Shown here one piece after another: positions 24,179-36,300 of a stretch of DNA of 64,000 nucleotides. The stretch covers positions 382,912 to 446,911 of the forward strand of contig NMRA01000364.1 of the NCBI GenBank assembly GCA_002633005.1. Reading direction: 5' to 3'. Each line of letters opens with the position of its first letter. Positions within the stretch are counted from its first letter, which is position 1. Origin of the DNA: Phoronis australis (lineage: Eukaryota > Phoronida > Phoronidae). Position numbers and translations under genes: made by a program. A model generated the notes under the pieces. That model was not told the origin of the DNA and made no database searches. It worked only from the letters and a program-made list of their open reading frames with translations.

Positions 24179-26693
24179 TCAGGTAAAGGACATCATGGGG
24201 GTAAGACATGAGTCAACTTGCTGTGGGTGAGCCAACTTTGTCTTTTCCTTGGTCTCCAACCGTATGCTCTCTTCTTGGGGAATCGTGTCCGTCGGAATCG
24301 ATTCGCGAGAATTTGGCAAAAGCTGAATGTGTTCCCCTGCACCAGCAGGATCGCTTGCCGAGCATTTGTCGGTTGGGCTCTGGGGTTTTCCCGCCATTTT
24401 CACATCATGAATGTCTGGAAAAATCCGAGAATTGTGTATTACACGCATTCGTGTAACAGTTGCAGGCTTGCTTACACTAGTATTGAACATGAAACGACAG
24501 TTGTTTCTCCAGTGTTGTTGTTAAATGACATTTTTAACTATATACAACGTACGACGAGTCGGTCTAGTGCACCATCTTTGTACAATGATAATCCCACTGA
24601 ACCGTGGAAGGTGGCGAGTAAGATAGGGCCAGTTTCAATACACACATCTTTGTACAATGATAATACCAGAACCGTGAAATGCGGCGAGTAAAGCATGGCC
24701 AGTTTTGTCGACACACACACGCACACACACACAACGCACGCACATATAAGGACTATAGTGGTACGAACTGTGTATAATATGGGTTTTCAGTCGTGACCTT
24801 ACTCACCATCACTTGTACTGGCGATTCCGGGAAAAACGTTTATAAGATTGGTATAAGTTGTATTTGGCATTACGGCGGAATTCAACATCTGCTGCTGGCC
24901 TTGCCATGTCTCTTCGATTTTTCTTGTATCGCCATCTAAAAAAATTACGGTACGTTCAGGCTAATCCTCGTCACAGTTGAGTGGGGGCAGATTACCTTTC
25001 CCTCTAAACTCATTTGGCATCAGCCTTCAATGGCTGGTTGCATGAAACCGTCTCAAAAAGGGACTCGACTAAGTTCCCTAAAATACCTGCTTATCTGTTG
25101 GCTTGTGAAAAGACTAAATGATGTCCTTTCTTATGCTGTTTGGGGTGTCATTACTATCTCAGTTTGTGGCTTTGATACAAATCGAGAGTGAACTTTACGC
25201 TGAATTCTAAATGTTTAGTGAAAATACGTAGTTATCTTTTCATTCATAACTTAAAGTCTCCTCTTTTGATCAAATTAAGGGCTCAGTTTTTAGTTATAAT
25301 TTATTACATAATGTCATCAGTTAATGAGGAGCTCCCTATAAAGATAAAGTGATAAAAATATTACATATGTGAATAAATATAGGAACAAATACGTGAAAGA
25401 TTCAGAGAACTGAACCCGTGTTTGGGACTATTTCATGTAACCGGCCATTGAGTACCAATATGTCTCAGAATGGAATAAAAGTCAATCTCAATTATAGGTG
25501 TCTAAAACTCAAAGGCGTCTTCTTTTTCTACTTCTTAACATTCACACTGAAAAGTGTGATCTGAATTTAAGGTCAGCATTATAACGACTCTTTAACTTGT
25601 GATACTATGTGCCAACAAACTCTTTCCAAACCTAAAATAAATTAAATTTGACCATAGATCTAGTAACTCCATGGTTTGACGAAAATGTACTGGAATTAGA
25701 CAGTTTTAGAAATAGATTAGGTCATTTTTGTTCTTCATGGTACGTAACATGTCTAATACCTTTTGGTGTCCTCTCTCTGATGCAATGTCCAACCAGGCTT
25801 ATGAAGAGCGCAGCGCCCAGGATGAACACAAGAACCCACGCAACGGATGTCCCTGGACTCGTTGTTGGTGAAACCGTTTTCATCACAGGAGGTGAACTTG
25901 CTGTTGTCGGTGGTGGTGTAAGGGATAGACTCGTTGTTGTTGTTGTTGTTGTTGTTGTAGTTTTCGGCCACATATCTACAGAAATCGTTTCATAATTACG
26001 TTAAAGAACGTCAGTCTTCGCACTAAGTAGAGTCATTGTTTAACAATACCATTTGCGCATCGGCGAGAGAAGTGATTTGTATAAATCAGCTTCAGCGCAG
26101 AACCTGGAACATCCGCGGTCGCAGCCGGCGTGTCGCTCTGCTTGCGGAGATAAACTCCGCTGTGATAGATGGTAGAGTATTTTTAGCAATGGGATAAATA
26201 GCTAGGCAATATTTATCTCATTGAGTTTAAGCTAAATCGCACTCAGTAAATGCACTTAAAGTATTTTAAATGTTCTTAAGTGACAGAGTCATCGGCCTTA
26301 CATCTGCAGCTGATGTCTGGCAGACAACGGCGAGAATTGGCGACTCGTAATAAAACCACAAATCGCAACAGATTTTGTTATTAAATAACTCTGGTCAAAG
26401 CTAATAACTTTAACAAGAGCGTCCCATTAAGAGAAATCTCCACAATGATTTTTTTCGACCCTAAATAATATAATGTTCCTTTCCCTATACTCACCCTTAC
26501 ACGACAAATGTTTCACGCACTTGTGGAGTCTGGTTCTGATTTCTGTTGCACAAATCTCGGAGCACGGACGACAGCTTTCTAGTCCCTCATTATAATATTG
26601 AAGGGGCGTGCAGTCCATGATTGGAATTGTCCATGTACGCCTAACACTGACCACGATACCTATAAAAACTGGTAAACACTTTCCAAAGTCCAT
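24179..26693 (-). CDS. TNF receptor-like type I membrane protein C with Thr-rich stalk, 4 exons
   Basis: Exons are 26693-26495, 25975-25760, 24935-24807 and 24414-24179. All introns are phase 1 and GT-AG. The sum is 780 nt, giving 259 aa. Residues 1-24 contain a hydrophobic stretch (CLPVFIGIVVSV), probably a signal peptide. Residues 28-65 form the six-cysteine BCMA/TACI-like module with YYN...CRPCSEIC. Residues 68-110 are a mucin-like stalk rich in Thr/Pro/Ser, including ten consecutive Thr. The transmembrane helix is at about 111-131, followed by RERTPK. The tail has GEHIQLLP (208-215) aligned with the EEHTxLLD patch of A and B, and PQEES (227-231), a TRAF2-type minimal motif. It shares MWP at the start of exon 2 with gene B, suggesting those two are the closer pair. 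It is the first of the three in transcription order. Confidence 0.84.
24573..24710. repeat. Imperfect tandem duplication (about 72 bp x 2) in intron 3 of gene C
   Basis: Two copies (24573-24644 and 24645-24710) share CATCTTTGTACAATGATAAT, GAACCGTG and GGCGAGTAA. They are followed by an (AC)n tract at 24711-24733. Confidence 0.75.
25928..25958. repeat. (GTT)n microsatellite inside the stalk exon of gene C
   Basis: Read on the minus strand it is (ACA)n and encodes the ten-Thr run of the stalk, so length changes keep frame. Confidence 0.85.
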
Positions 26694-26824
26694 TATTAAA
26701 AGAGGCACACTGACAACGTCTCTCGATCGCTTCTGGGACCTTCTGGACAGTTGATAAGTAACGATTTTCCTACACGTGTTTTTGCTCGCAACGCGGACTG
26801 ACGGTCACCGGTAATCGTGACCTC

Positions 26825-26834
26825 GGGGTTTTCC
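26825..26834 (+). promoter_or_regulatory. kappaB site upstream of receptor gene C
   Basis: GGGGTTTTCC is a consensus kappaB decamer about 132 bp upstream of the ATG at 26693. I see no TATA box in this promoter. Confidence 0.5.
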
Positions 26835-26884
26835 AGGTACGAGCGACTTCTTTTAGCCGATGAAAACAAATCTGTTAAACTTCA

Positions 26885-27070
26885 ATACTGAATCATTTTG
26901 GAAGGCGCCTCTTCATTGATATAAACCCCCTTAATAGTTTGGGCATTATCTAGGACTTCGATAAATTCTTTCAGATACATGATAAACAATAGTGGGCTGA
27001 TCATACACCCTTGTCTGGTGCCGACAGAACACTCAAAAAAGTCGTACACAAGTGAAATCGTAGGGTCGCA
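26885..27070 (-). mobile_element. LINE reverse transcriptase fragment
   Basis: On the minus strand, YDFFECSVGTRQGCMISPLL is the conserved RT block before the catalytic box, followed by FIMYLKEFIEVL. It ends in a stop before any ADD motif. It resembles the lineage of the element at 13.2 kb in motif but is too short to classify. Confidence 0.7.
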
Positions 27071-27139
27071 TAGGTACTGAACGAGATACCGAGATAATAA
27101 ACTCGGGATCTCGAGATTCTGAGATAATTAGAAAGAAAC

Positions 27140-29300
27140 GCGCGATGTTATCTTTGGGGCAACGTACATAGGCTATACTTTTCCGTGATGTTTTTTCTCA
27201 AGAAATTCTTTGTTAGATTTTTACATCTTTCATTCGTAATTTTCATTGTTGTCCTCCTTTTAGGTCTAGACCAACAATACTTTATTACTGTCGGTTACGC
27301 GTTTATAGGTGGACCTTCGAACTAGACAAGGAAATTGAACTGAATTACCTGTGCGGCAACTGGAATTCAAACAGGTGTCTTTGTTATGGGCACTTGTCAA
27401 AAACTTATCTTCATCAATATTGTGTGCTCAAAGACACGTTACAATGACTCATGAGTACAAATCTTTATCACGCCGGTCGCGCCATCGTATTCGTGCCAAT
27501 ATAGAAATATATTACATGTTAACCTCTACAAAGGATATTTGATGGCAAACAAGACATTTTGCTGTATAACAACTGCCTTGTAAATCCGCGGTCACGCTGG
27601 GAATTTCATGACAAACCATTGTACAGCACTTTCACACGAGTTTAAGAGACACCTATCGTCTTTTTACGTCTCAATACGCTATTATTTCTGGTTTGGCTAG
27701 TGGTCTGTTGCGAATGTATTGCTTGAGTTATGTATACATGGTATTTTACTCATTATAAATCAACTGAAGACCTTCACATCTTTCGTGTGTGTGTGTGACT
27801 ATCTAACCTCAGGATGAGATGTGCACTCAACATCAACCAAACTGCAGAATTTGACTGAGAATCACACCTTTTCATTTGAACACTATACTCTGTCATAAAA
27901 AACGGAAGAGGATGTCACTTTTCTAACAGCGCACCAACGTATTGTAAAAGATCACATGACTTAATATTCCTTCATTTATTTTTGCTTGTCGCGTGTAAAG
28001 AATGATGAAACATTTGTGCCAAAAATGAATTTCGTTTGATTGAAGTTGAAAAGGTTAAAGCTTGTGCAAAGACATTGCGCATAATTACAGAAATTACAAC
28101 AAAAAGCAAACAAACTTAATACGTCTTGTTGGCAAAAAATCTTAGTTTTTACAGTAATAATAACTACATCTTTCGGAATATACAAAAATACTGTAACAAG
28201 TTTGAGCTTATGTGTCAGCATAGTACGTATAACATCATTGTATTGGTTTGTAGTAATGATACGGAATGCTCCCCTTGTTGTAAACAAATCTCTTTTGTAT
28301 TTTCTCTCGATACTTCGACACACTCTGCAGCGGCTGCTACCCCTCACGTTCCTGTCCCGAAGAAACAAGTCGAGTATGTTGGGAATGTCGCATTTCTAGT
28401 TCATCATGTTTGCATGATGCAAACAAGCCCAAATATATTCATCGTAATCCCTATCAATGATTTTTTTATCGGGACAGGACCGTATAGGTAAGCACAGCGC
28501 CTGTTGACTGCAACACAGTAACGAATGAACAACGGGATTTCCCGGCGTTGGACCTAGTGTTCTGGCCAAGCAACAATGAGTAAAGACTGTAAGGACTCTG
28601 TATAACAAATTTGTAGACCTACGCTAGACAAATATAACGTGTGTACAATGGGCTTTAAAAACAGGAATACGTCTACGACAAGACTTTCTTACCACTTGCT
28701 TTTATAATATTCTGTGAGTCAGCATTTTTGTCAAGAAATCAATTCCATACACCCGGTGGAGGTAATTCCGTCCTTCTGACGAGAATTTATATTTTACTTG
28801 TGGGAGAAATTAAGTGTGTCCCTAACCCACAGGCCACTACAAGTAATGCATGTCCAGGCTGCTATGGACAAGAGGGTTACTGATCACAATGAGATCAATT
28901 AATACCAACCCTTCCAACAATCCACGATTGCTATCTGTGATTATAATGAATTGAGGACCAGTTTGCTCTGGATTCCATTGAATGCCCGGATGCTTTATTC
29001 AAATCTGGCAGTCAGGACTTTCCAGTTCAGCGGGACGACGCCTCCGTCTACCTTGGCATATTTTACATTTCAGGATTGTGCGATTGCCGTTCATGTCAGT
29101 GGTGAATCAGTTTCGACCAATCACAGGGCAGCCATTGGACAACTAGACGAAACCTGGCATGGGTTTTTACATTACCCCAAATTTAGATTGGAAATTTAAC
29201 TACGGTAACAACAACGAAGGACAATGACTTGCATTTTGCATAGAATAGTTGGATTCAGATTTAAAACCCAGCAAGTCCCAAAAGCAGGAAACGGAAAGAT
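27140..29300. other. Intergenic, nothing recognised
   Basis: Several short frames exist on both strands (for example 27976-28368 minus and 28126-28491 plus). Their composition (Cys/Phe-rich) and mutual overlap suggest chance. No element or RNA is recognised. Confidence 0.4.
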
Positions 29301-29316
29301 TAGAGAAATAGAATAC

Positions 29317-29322
29317 TTTATT
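29317..29322 (-). terminator. Putative poly(A) signal of the large PLAT-ankyrin gene
   Basis: An AATAAA on the minus strand would give a 3' untranslated region of about 1.3 kb after the stop at 30620. Confidence 0.35.
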
Positions 29323-30619
29323 GTTATCAGTAACACAACTTCACAAATACATTTCAATACATATTAAAATATAAGTGGCTCATTACGCGGTGTAGATTTA
29401 TTGTATGTCATGGTTGATCTTTAGAAACCTATTCAATCAAAAAGTGCCCAACGAAAGTAAGGACGTTGATATTACTGATTTAAGTTGAAAAAAATACTAA
29501 AAGCCTCAAGTCATGGAGTTTTGAAAACACTAGTGCAACTTTATACAAAGTGAATGTTAAGCAAACTAGCAATTTATTTATTCTGGTGAGGTTTGGTGAA
29601 ACTATAGTTCCACCTTGAAGCAATAATCAACAGGAACAGCATTTTGAAATGGTTTTCTAAGAATACAAACACGTTTAATATTTGGCAATGAACAATTGAT
29701 GATTTAAACAAACAGAAAAAACATTTTAGACTTCTTGGGTAATTTCTTGAGATTGGGATGATCCATATGAACATGACAAGATGAATCAGCTGGTATAGCT
29801 AATAGCACAAATACAGCGCCATCTTTAGGATAAGGAGACAAATTATTTTGATGATGTGTTAGCATTCCACATCAAATATTTAGTCACAATGAGACTTGAA
29901 GAGCATTCATTGATTGTTTCTGCACCTGTTTTCTTCATAACAAATATGACTACCTAATATGTAAAGACAGTAACTTTTTACCTAGACACAGTCACAACAG
30001 GCGAGAATGATTATCTATAGCACAGCTCAAAAATGAAGAAAACGGTTGTTTGGGGGAAATTAAACAATAGGTTTGCAACCTCTTTCAGGAAGCTGATGTT
30101 GGAAAATCAAAGACAAAGACTGACACAGAATGCAAATACATGATCGACAGAAAACATGTGCTCATTATCACAGACAAACTGCAGAGTATGATACGCAGCC
30201 TAAAACGCGTAAGACAAACTATGTACAGAAATGATGCCTAAGGTATGGCTAGTGAACAATTAATCAACTGGTCAAAGCATCCATTACACAGTTCAGCGAT
30301 GGCATTACATGCTGAGGAGGAGTCGATCAGTTTGGTAATAAATGTATTACGTTTTCAAGCCAGACAGGTAAAACTTCACAATCCCTGAAGTCTCAACACA
30401 TCAGAGCATAGTCACTGTTTTAGAAAAAAAATAAATAAGGATATAATAAACTTGTTCAATGACTATTTAAACCATACTAAATACTTTTGCAGCATTCCAT
30501 GTCAGCCACTGCCCTAGTGAGTTTAAAAGTTCAAGTTCAACAACAGGGGTCACTATTTATTTATTGCTTGTGTATTACGCCTGCTTCTGATCACTGTGCA
30601 CCAACAATTGTGTGTTTCC

Positions 30620-33349
30620 CTAAAGGTCATCGCCATACTCGGCTCGAATGGCATCGAGAAAGCTGGCCCCTGGTCCCATACTTTGACGACGCTCTTCAAA
30701 CTGCTTAAATTCCTTCTTCTTTTCCTGAGGAAAAACAGAAATACTTTGAATTATTTGCTGGTGACCGCTTAGTCATCTGTCAACAAAATTTACTTCAAAA
30801 TCATGTCGGTAGCAGCAAGCTCATAAAAACAAAAATGAAAAGATGCTGCACTATATCTAATATCTAATTAAAAATAACTCAAGTCAGACTGAAAGATTAT
30901 ACAGTCACGTGTCATTTGTTTTAGCTTATTTCATTTCTGCATCTTCGTTTTAAGTAAAATCTAGATCAAACCTATATAAAAAATAATTGCAGGCGGTCTG
31001 ATACACGTTGTACAAGACGTGCGCAGGCCTCGCATGTGCGCCCATTGCACTGATCACCTGGAAATACTTTTAAGCTTTATTAATATATGGTTAAAACCGA
31101 GCTGAGGAGCTAGAAACCTGACTCAAAGGTCTAGCAGTGTGACCTGGTGGGACTTGAACCCACGACCTCGAGTAAAGAAAGCGGACACTTATCAACCAGG
31201 CCACACTGCCTCCTCTAGATCAAACCTAAGTATTGTAAATGAATAAAAATACAACTTTTAAGTGTAAGACCGCAAAAACAAGGCCAAACATATTCAGACA
31301 AAATGATGCAGAATTCCCCATCATGATGACTGGGGAGAAGCCAGTTAATTACCAGTGTAGACTTCAATCTCGACCGAAAATGAAGGGAATTAACATGAAA
31401 GTTAGTCTGGTGGTTAAGCCCTTCTGAAATTGGAATTTTGTCGGCATAACAGATACAACCTCATGACAGGGAAATGCTATACTGGTCGATTAGTTATGTC
31501 ATATATTATATATTCAGCAGCCCACTGCTTCGGGCAGAATTATAGTCTTCTTAAATTCTGCAGGAGACGTCTGCAGAGTACAGTTTTTATACAGGTCAAT
31601 ACATCTTCTTACTTTATTTATATGTTACATGCTGACGGTATATTTTTCATTGTACAATATCGATCAAGAGGGTATGGATAATGAAATGACTCTACAACAC
31701 TATATAGACAACATCTGGCCTTCTCAGAATCACAAGGAATAGAGAAAGCGGTTTTAGCACTGTCATGGTAAGTCTTTAAAAATTCAAACAATATTATACA
31801 ATTTACTTCTTCCCCACCCAATAATGTGACTTGTTAGGACAATTTTACAGGAGTGGCAGTATTTTAAAGAAACAAGGAACACGTGACAAGTCTACCAGAA
31901 AAATTCAATAAACTGAATTATTAGAGGGTGTGAATAAATAGGATTACCATGCGGCAAATCACACAAACAGTAAATCCAATATATATACGTTTTCAAAACA
32001 ATCATGCAAAATGTGCTGCAAAGCATTGATACACAACAAATCCAATGAAACCAGTACAATTTCCAAGAAACACTCAAACGTCACATCCAAATTTATCTCT
32101 TTCTTCATTGTAACAAATAATATGACAACTTTCCATCCACAACAATGTAAGAAACTAATAACCAAATTCTAAATCTTACCATCAGTCTGACAAGTACAGG
32201 AAATGAATAAAGGCAATTTTCAGCAAACAACAACCAATCACAGATGTTTTGCGAGGTCATGTTCTATTCTTTATGTGCATACATTAAAAGCTTCCATCAA
32301 CTGCACTCATCTGGGTTAACACTCTGGCTTAAACTAAAAAATCAGAACGTGGCCATCGAAAAAGAATTTTTAAGCACGCGACGATAGACACTTTTCCAAA
32401 CAGTCGATTGGCTTAAGGGCCAGGGAGCTACATGAATGGACTCAACTAAAACATCAGTTATATGTCTATGTAAGACTGTTTTGAACCATTCGGTAGCTAA
32501 AATTCCGAGAGGGGTCATTAGGTTTCCCAAGGGTGTTACCACAGACGAGTACAGTAAAAACAATTTGCCATGCAACTTCTTGTCAACAATCACTGTGAAC
32601 AATATACTCAAAGCCATGAGACACCAGGCCGCCACAGGAGAACATTAAAATTCACTTGAGATTCATCTCCAAATTAGACCAATTACGTCATGTGAATTTT
32701 AAAAATTTACTTGAAGAGTACTACATGCTTAATCAATTTTTGGTAGACTTTCGGAACAAACAAACTATTGAGTTCTTCCATAGCCCAGAAATTACTTCTA
32801 TGCTTGGTAAGGAACATAACAAGGCTAATTTTATATTAGTGTTCCGTACACACAAAACAGAGAAGGGTGTTTTGTGACTTGAAGAAATGAAATGCATTTA
32901 GTGACAGTTGTCTTCTTTCACATACTTAAAATGGCATGAAAAACAATCACCACATTCACTACAAAGAAAAATTTGCAATTTTAAAAATTGCAAAGTAATT
33001 GAAAAAAACAAGAGCATATACCATTGCCAGTTATTTTGAAGTCAAAAATCCTACCGGCAGGCAGATATTTTCAAGAAATATCAACACCACAGGCTTATTC
33101 TAAATTATAGTGTTCTCATTTTTGATGAAATAGGACTAAAAAACCCGCAACCCCTCCCCTCGCACCAAACTCCTCTACAAAGTAGGTCAACCATACCTCT
33201 TTTTCTTCTTCCTCTCGTTTCTTCTTCTCAATTTCAGCCGGAGTAGCGGCATCTTCGGACTCTGACAGCGTAGTATCGTCAGCCTCAGTTTCAGTGTCGG
33301 TCGCTTCACTAACGGAGCTAATCTTACGAGCTGGTTTCACCTCGGTCTC
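30620..33349 (-). other. Large gene, exons 23-24: charged coiled-coil C-terminus
   Basis: Exon 23 (33349-33197) encodes an acidic region with the basophilic-kinase-like RKISSVS, then EIEKKKREEEEKE. Exon 24 (30724-30620) continues with EKKKEFKQFEERRQSMGPGA and ends DAIRAEYGDDL before TAG. Heptad-like charged sequence spans the junction, suggesting a short coiled coil. Confidence 0.85.
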
Positions 33350-36300
33350 CTAAAAAGGAAAGATTTTCAATTAAAGTTACGTAAAACCATAGGAGAATGT
33401 ACAAATTAGGCTACCGTAACGTCGGAGTGACGTATATCAAAATGGCCAATCAGATTCATTTGAAACTCTTGGATACTATGTTTCATGCACTGTTTTCTAA
33501 AACGCTGTTAGAAATTGTTTTCACCATGTATATGAGGGACTATTAAAAATAGAACATTTTTATGACATTTATGACACAACTCGAAAGTTGCATGAAACAA
33601 AAACAAAATATTTTTATTACTTTGATATTAAAAATTTTTGAGATTTTATTTTGAACATTTATATCATACGAAATTTGGTCATGTAACTGATACTGTTGAT
33701 TAGCTATTAAATGTACCAGTTTCTTTTTGGCTACACTTAACTAAAAAGTCACGTAACCCAATTGATGAAAAATCAGTATAAAGCCAATCTGGGTGGCATT
33801 CAATAGACCTAGTTTGTTGTGAGACAAGCAAGATCATGTACAGACCGTGCAAAATCATGCAAGGGAAAAGCGAGAGTTTCTCCAGCATGACAGAGACCTT
33901 ACAAGCATAACTTAGCACTAAAATGATTGGTCAGTGAGGTTGGAATGTTGAATTACGGGATATAATTCATAAATTATGGGATAGAATTCACATTGCCATT
34001 CTATAACCAAAGATTTTTCGCTACCACTGCACCGCTAATATGTTGCATATACAGAACGCAATATCCTGATGTTTATGATTAGATCAGCCAGTGCCGGCTA
34101 TTGGCCACATCTGAAACTACCAACTGACCTTCTTGTCATCACTCCAGGTACTGCTAGCGGACAGTGGACGACTGGAGCCTTTGTTGGCTACCACTGACGA
34201 ATCATTACCATCGGACGCATCTCTGTAGAAAAAAGTAACAAAAGTCAAGACAGAGGTGTACAAATACAACAGCCACGTGAGATTATCAAATTTTACTAGA
34301 GTCTCCACTCAAAAATTGACCAATCAAGTTCTGGGCAATTTTCGAGTGAAATTTACAGTAGTTTGGTACATGGTTCACTGTATTATTGGACAAGTAAGTG
34401 GGGATGTCAGTGACATTTTTAATATGTTGACCTGACACACACAACTGCAATCGGTTTCAAACTTTATGACCCACTTATGGCAAAGACAATTTTACATTTA
34501 TTTAATTGCTTTAAAATAATTCAGTGTAAATTTGAAAATGATACAAAAAAGTGTCACTGTTTAGCAACTTACGGCACATGACTATTTTTCCTCATCATGG
34601 AAATGCTGCTATCGGGGTTTCTCTGTTCATCTACACACTTCTTCAGGAAGTCAAAGACCTCTTCATGTTCGTACTCGTCTGCCACATCAGCTGGAGTACG
34701 CCCCATTGAGTCTTCCTGCTCCAAATCGCACCGGTTGGCAACCAGCCATTTAACAGTCTCCAGATGACCTCTGGTGGCATAAAACGAAATTAGTTTTAAT
34801 ATTCATACCGCATTAAAATACCTCGACTTACTGTTCCAAATTTTTCTAAAATATTCATGGGAAGTTCACCATTACAAAATAAAGTTGTTCAGTTGGCGGG
34901 GGATTTACACAACTAAATGTCCTAGTAAATGCTATAAAGCACGTCTGCTGCAATCTGTTATACAGAATAATGATCTGAATGTGAACACTTTGCAGGACAT
35001 TGCATACAATGCTGAGGTTATTTATTCTGACACGTGAACTGCCCGAGTCACACGATTGCAACTCACAATTCTGGTGAACTCCTTCGGTCCAGCCTAATTT
35101 TGGAGATTTTCAATCATGGCATTAACCTAGAAGACAAATGCAATACTAGAGCTGTTCTTACTACCAGCTCTAACCACAAACCCCGCAGTCACTCACCGCA
35201 TGCTGGCCAGATGTAGTGGAGATTGCTGGTCAATGGAGAGAGACAGGAGTGCACCCATGGCATGCAGGACCATCATGCACTGCACGTGCCCATTCAAACT
35301 TGCCAAGTGCATGGCAGTATAACCTGAGGAAACAACGAAAGCAGGTTACAGGTACAGAATATCAGTTATCTATAGTGTATTAGGTTGGGACATGCGTGCA
35401 TTTCATTACTGGTATCTTCATGAATAGACAAAAACTGATGCCTGAGCATCCCAGACTAGATCCTTGAGGGATATCATGCCACCTGTTAAGTGGAAATATA
35501 GACGTTTCCCCCCACTGCAACAATTTCCCACAATCCATTGCAAACGTGACATTTGCTTCTACCCAAAAATGTTGAATCTTGTTTTGATTTTTCATTTTTC
35601 AGCAAAAACAATAATTTGAAAACTGATCAAAAGAAAGAAAGAGAACACTTTATACTTTTCCATTATTGTAAGGAATGCCGGCTGGAGTTCAAAGGCAGTA
35701 TGTTTGGTGCATTCGATTCTCATCTTTGCTTAAGTTGCAAATTTTTGGACATCTTAAAGTTCACACTTTAACCTCTAATCCTAGACAACAAGGCACAGTA
35801 CCTGTTTGAGTCTCCAGTTCAAGGTCAGCTCCATTGGCTGCCAGCCAGCGCACCACCTCCACGTGACCGTGAGTGGATGATATGTGAAGGGGAGTGAGAA
35901 GCTTCTCGTCGAATGAACTGCAACAAGAACCAATGAGGTAACTGCCAGAACCAACGACATGCCAATATACACTTGGTGATCAAATTAAAGGCATTTTGTT
36001 ACAAATATATACAAAGGAGATTATGAAGATGATTTGAAAGGGCAAATATGCCTGTGAAAAGTAATTTTTTACTCCATAACATGGTGTATAGTGACCTTAA
36101 AAGTAAAAATCGTAGTAACATGTCCAGCTTTCCTCTCAGAACTGTAGCAATTTTCCTCAGGAAATTCTTACCTGGGGTCTGTTTCATGAAAAGAGACTTA
36201 AGTCAGAAATTCAGTGCCCCGCTTCACACAACTATTTCAGAAAAATAATTTAATTTCATATTGAGAAAACGTATAAACGCTATGAGAATATACACATAGC

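Noticed and set aside
24415-24490. Upstream part of the frame at 24179-24490 as coding (starting MFNTSV)
   Set aside because: A strong acceptor (TTTTTCCAG) at 24415-24417 gives the required phase-1 join to exon 3 of receptor C, so the upstream part is intron.
25648-25995. 115-codon plus-strand frame with poly-Val
   Set aside because: It is antisense to the receptor C stalk and transmembrane exon, and the Val run is the (GTT)n repeat.
27055-27130. GAGATA/TCTCGAG-rich palindromic stretch as a regulatory site
   Set aside because: It looks like a degenerate simple repeat or element end next to a LINE fragment, with no support for regulation.
27976-28491. Overlapping 130- and 121-codon frames on opposite strands
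   Set aside because: They overlap each other and show no domain, splice-site context or composition typical of coding sequence.
31140-31203. Functional tRNA gene
   Set aside because: The body is only 64 nt, with no foldable D-arm or anticodon stem.
32342-32877. Frames of 97, 70 and 73 codons on both strands in the last intron of the large gene
   Set aside because: They have no acceptor/donor pairs in suitable phase and no recognised domain, and the flanking exons already join in phase 0.
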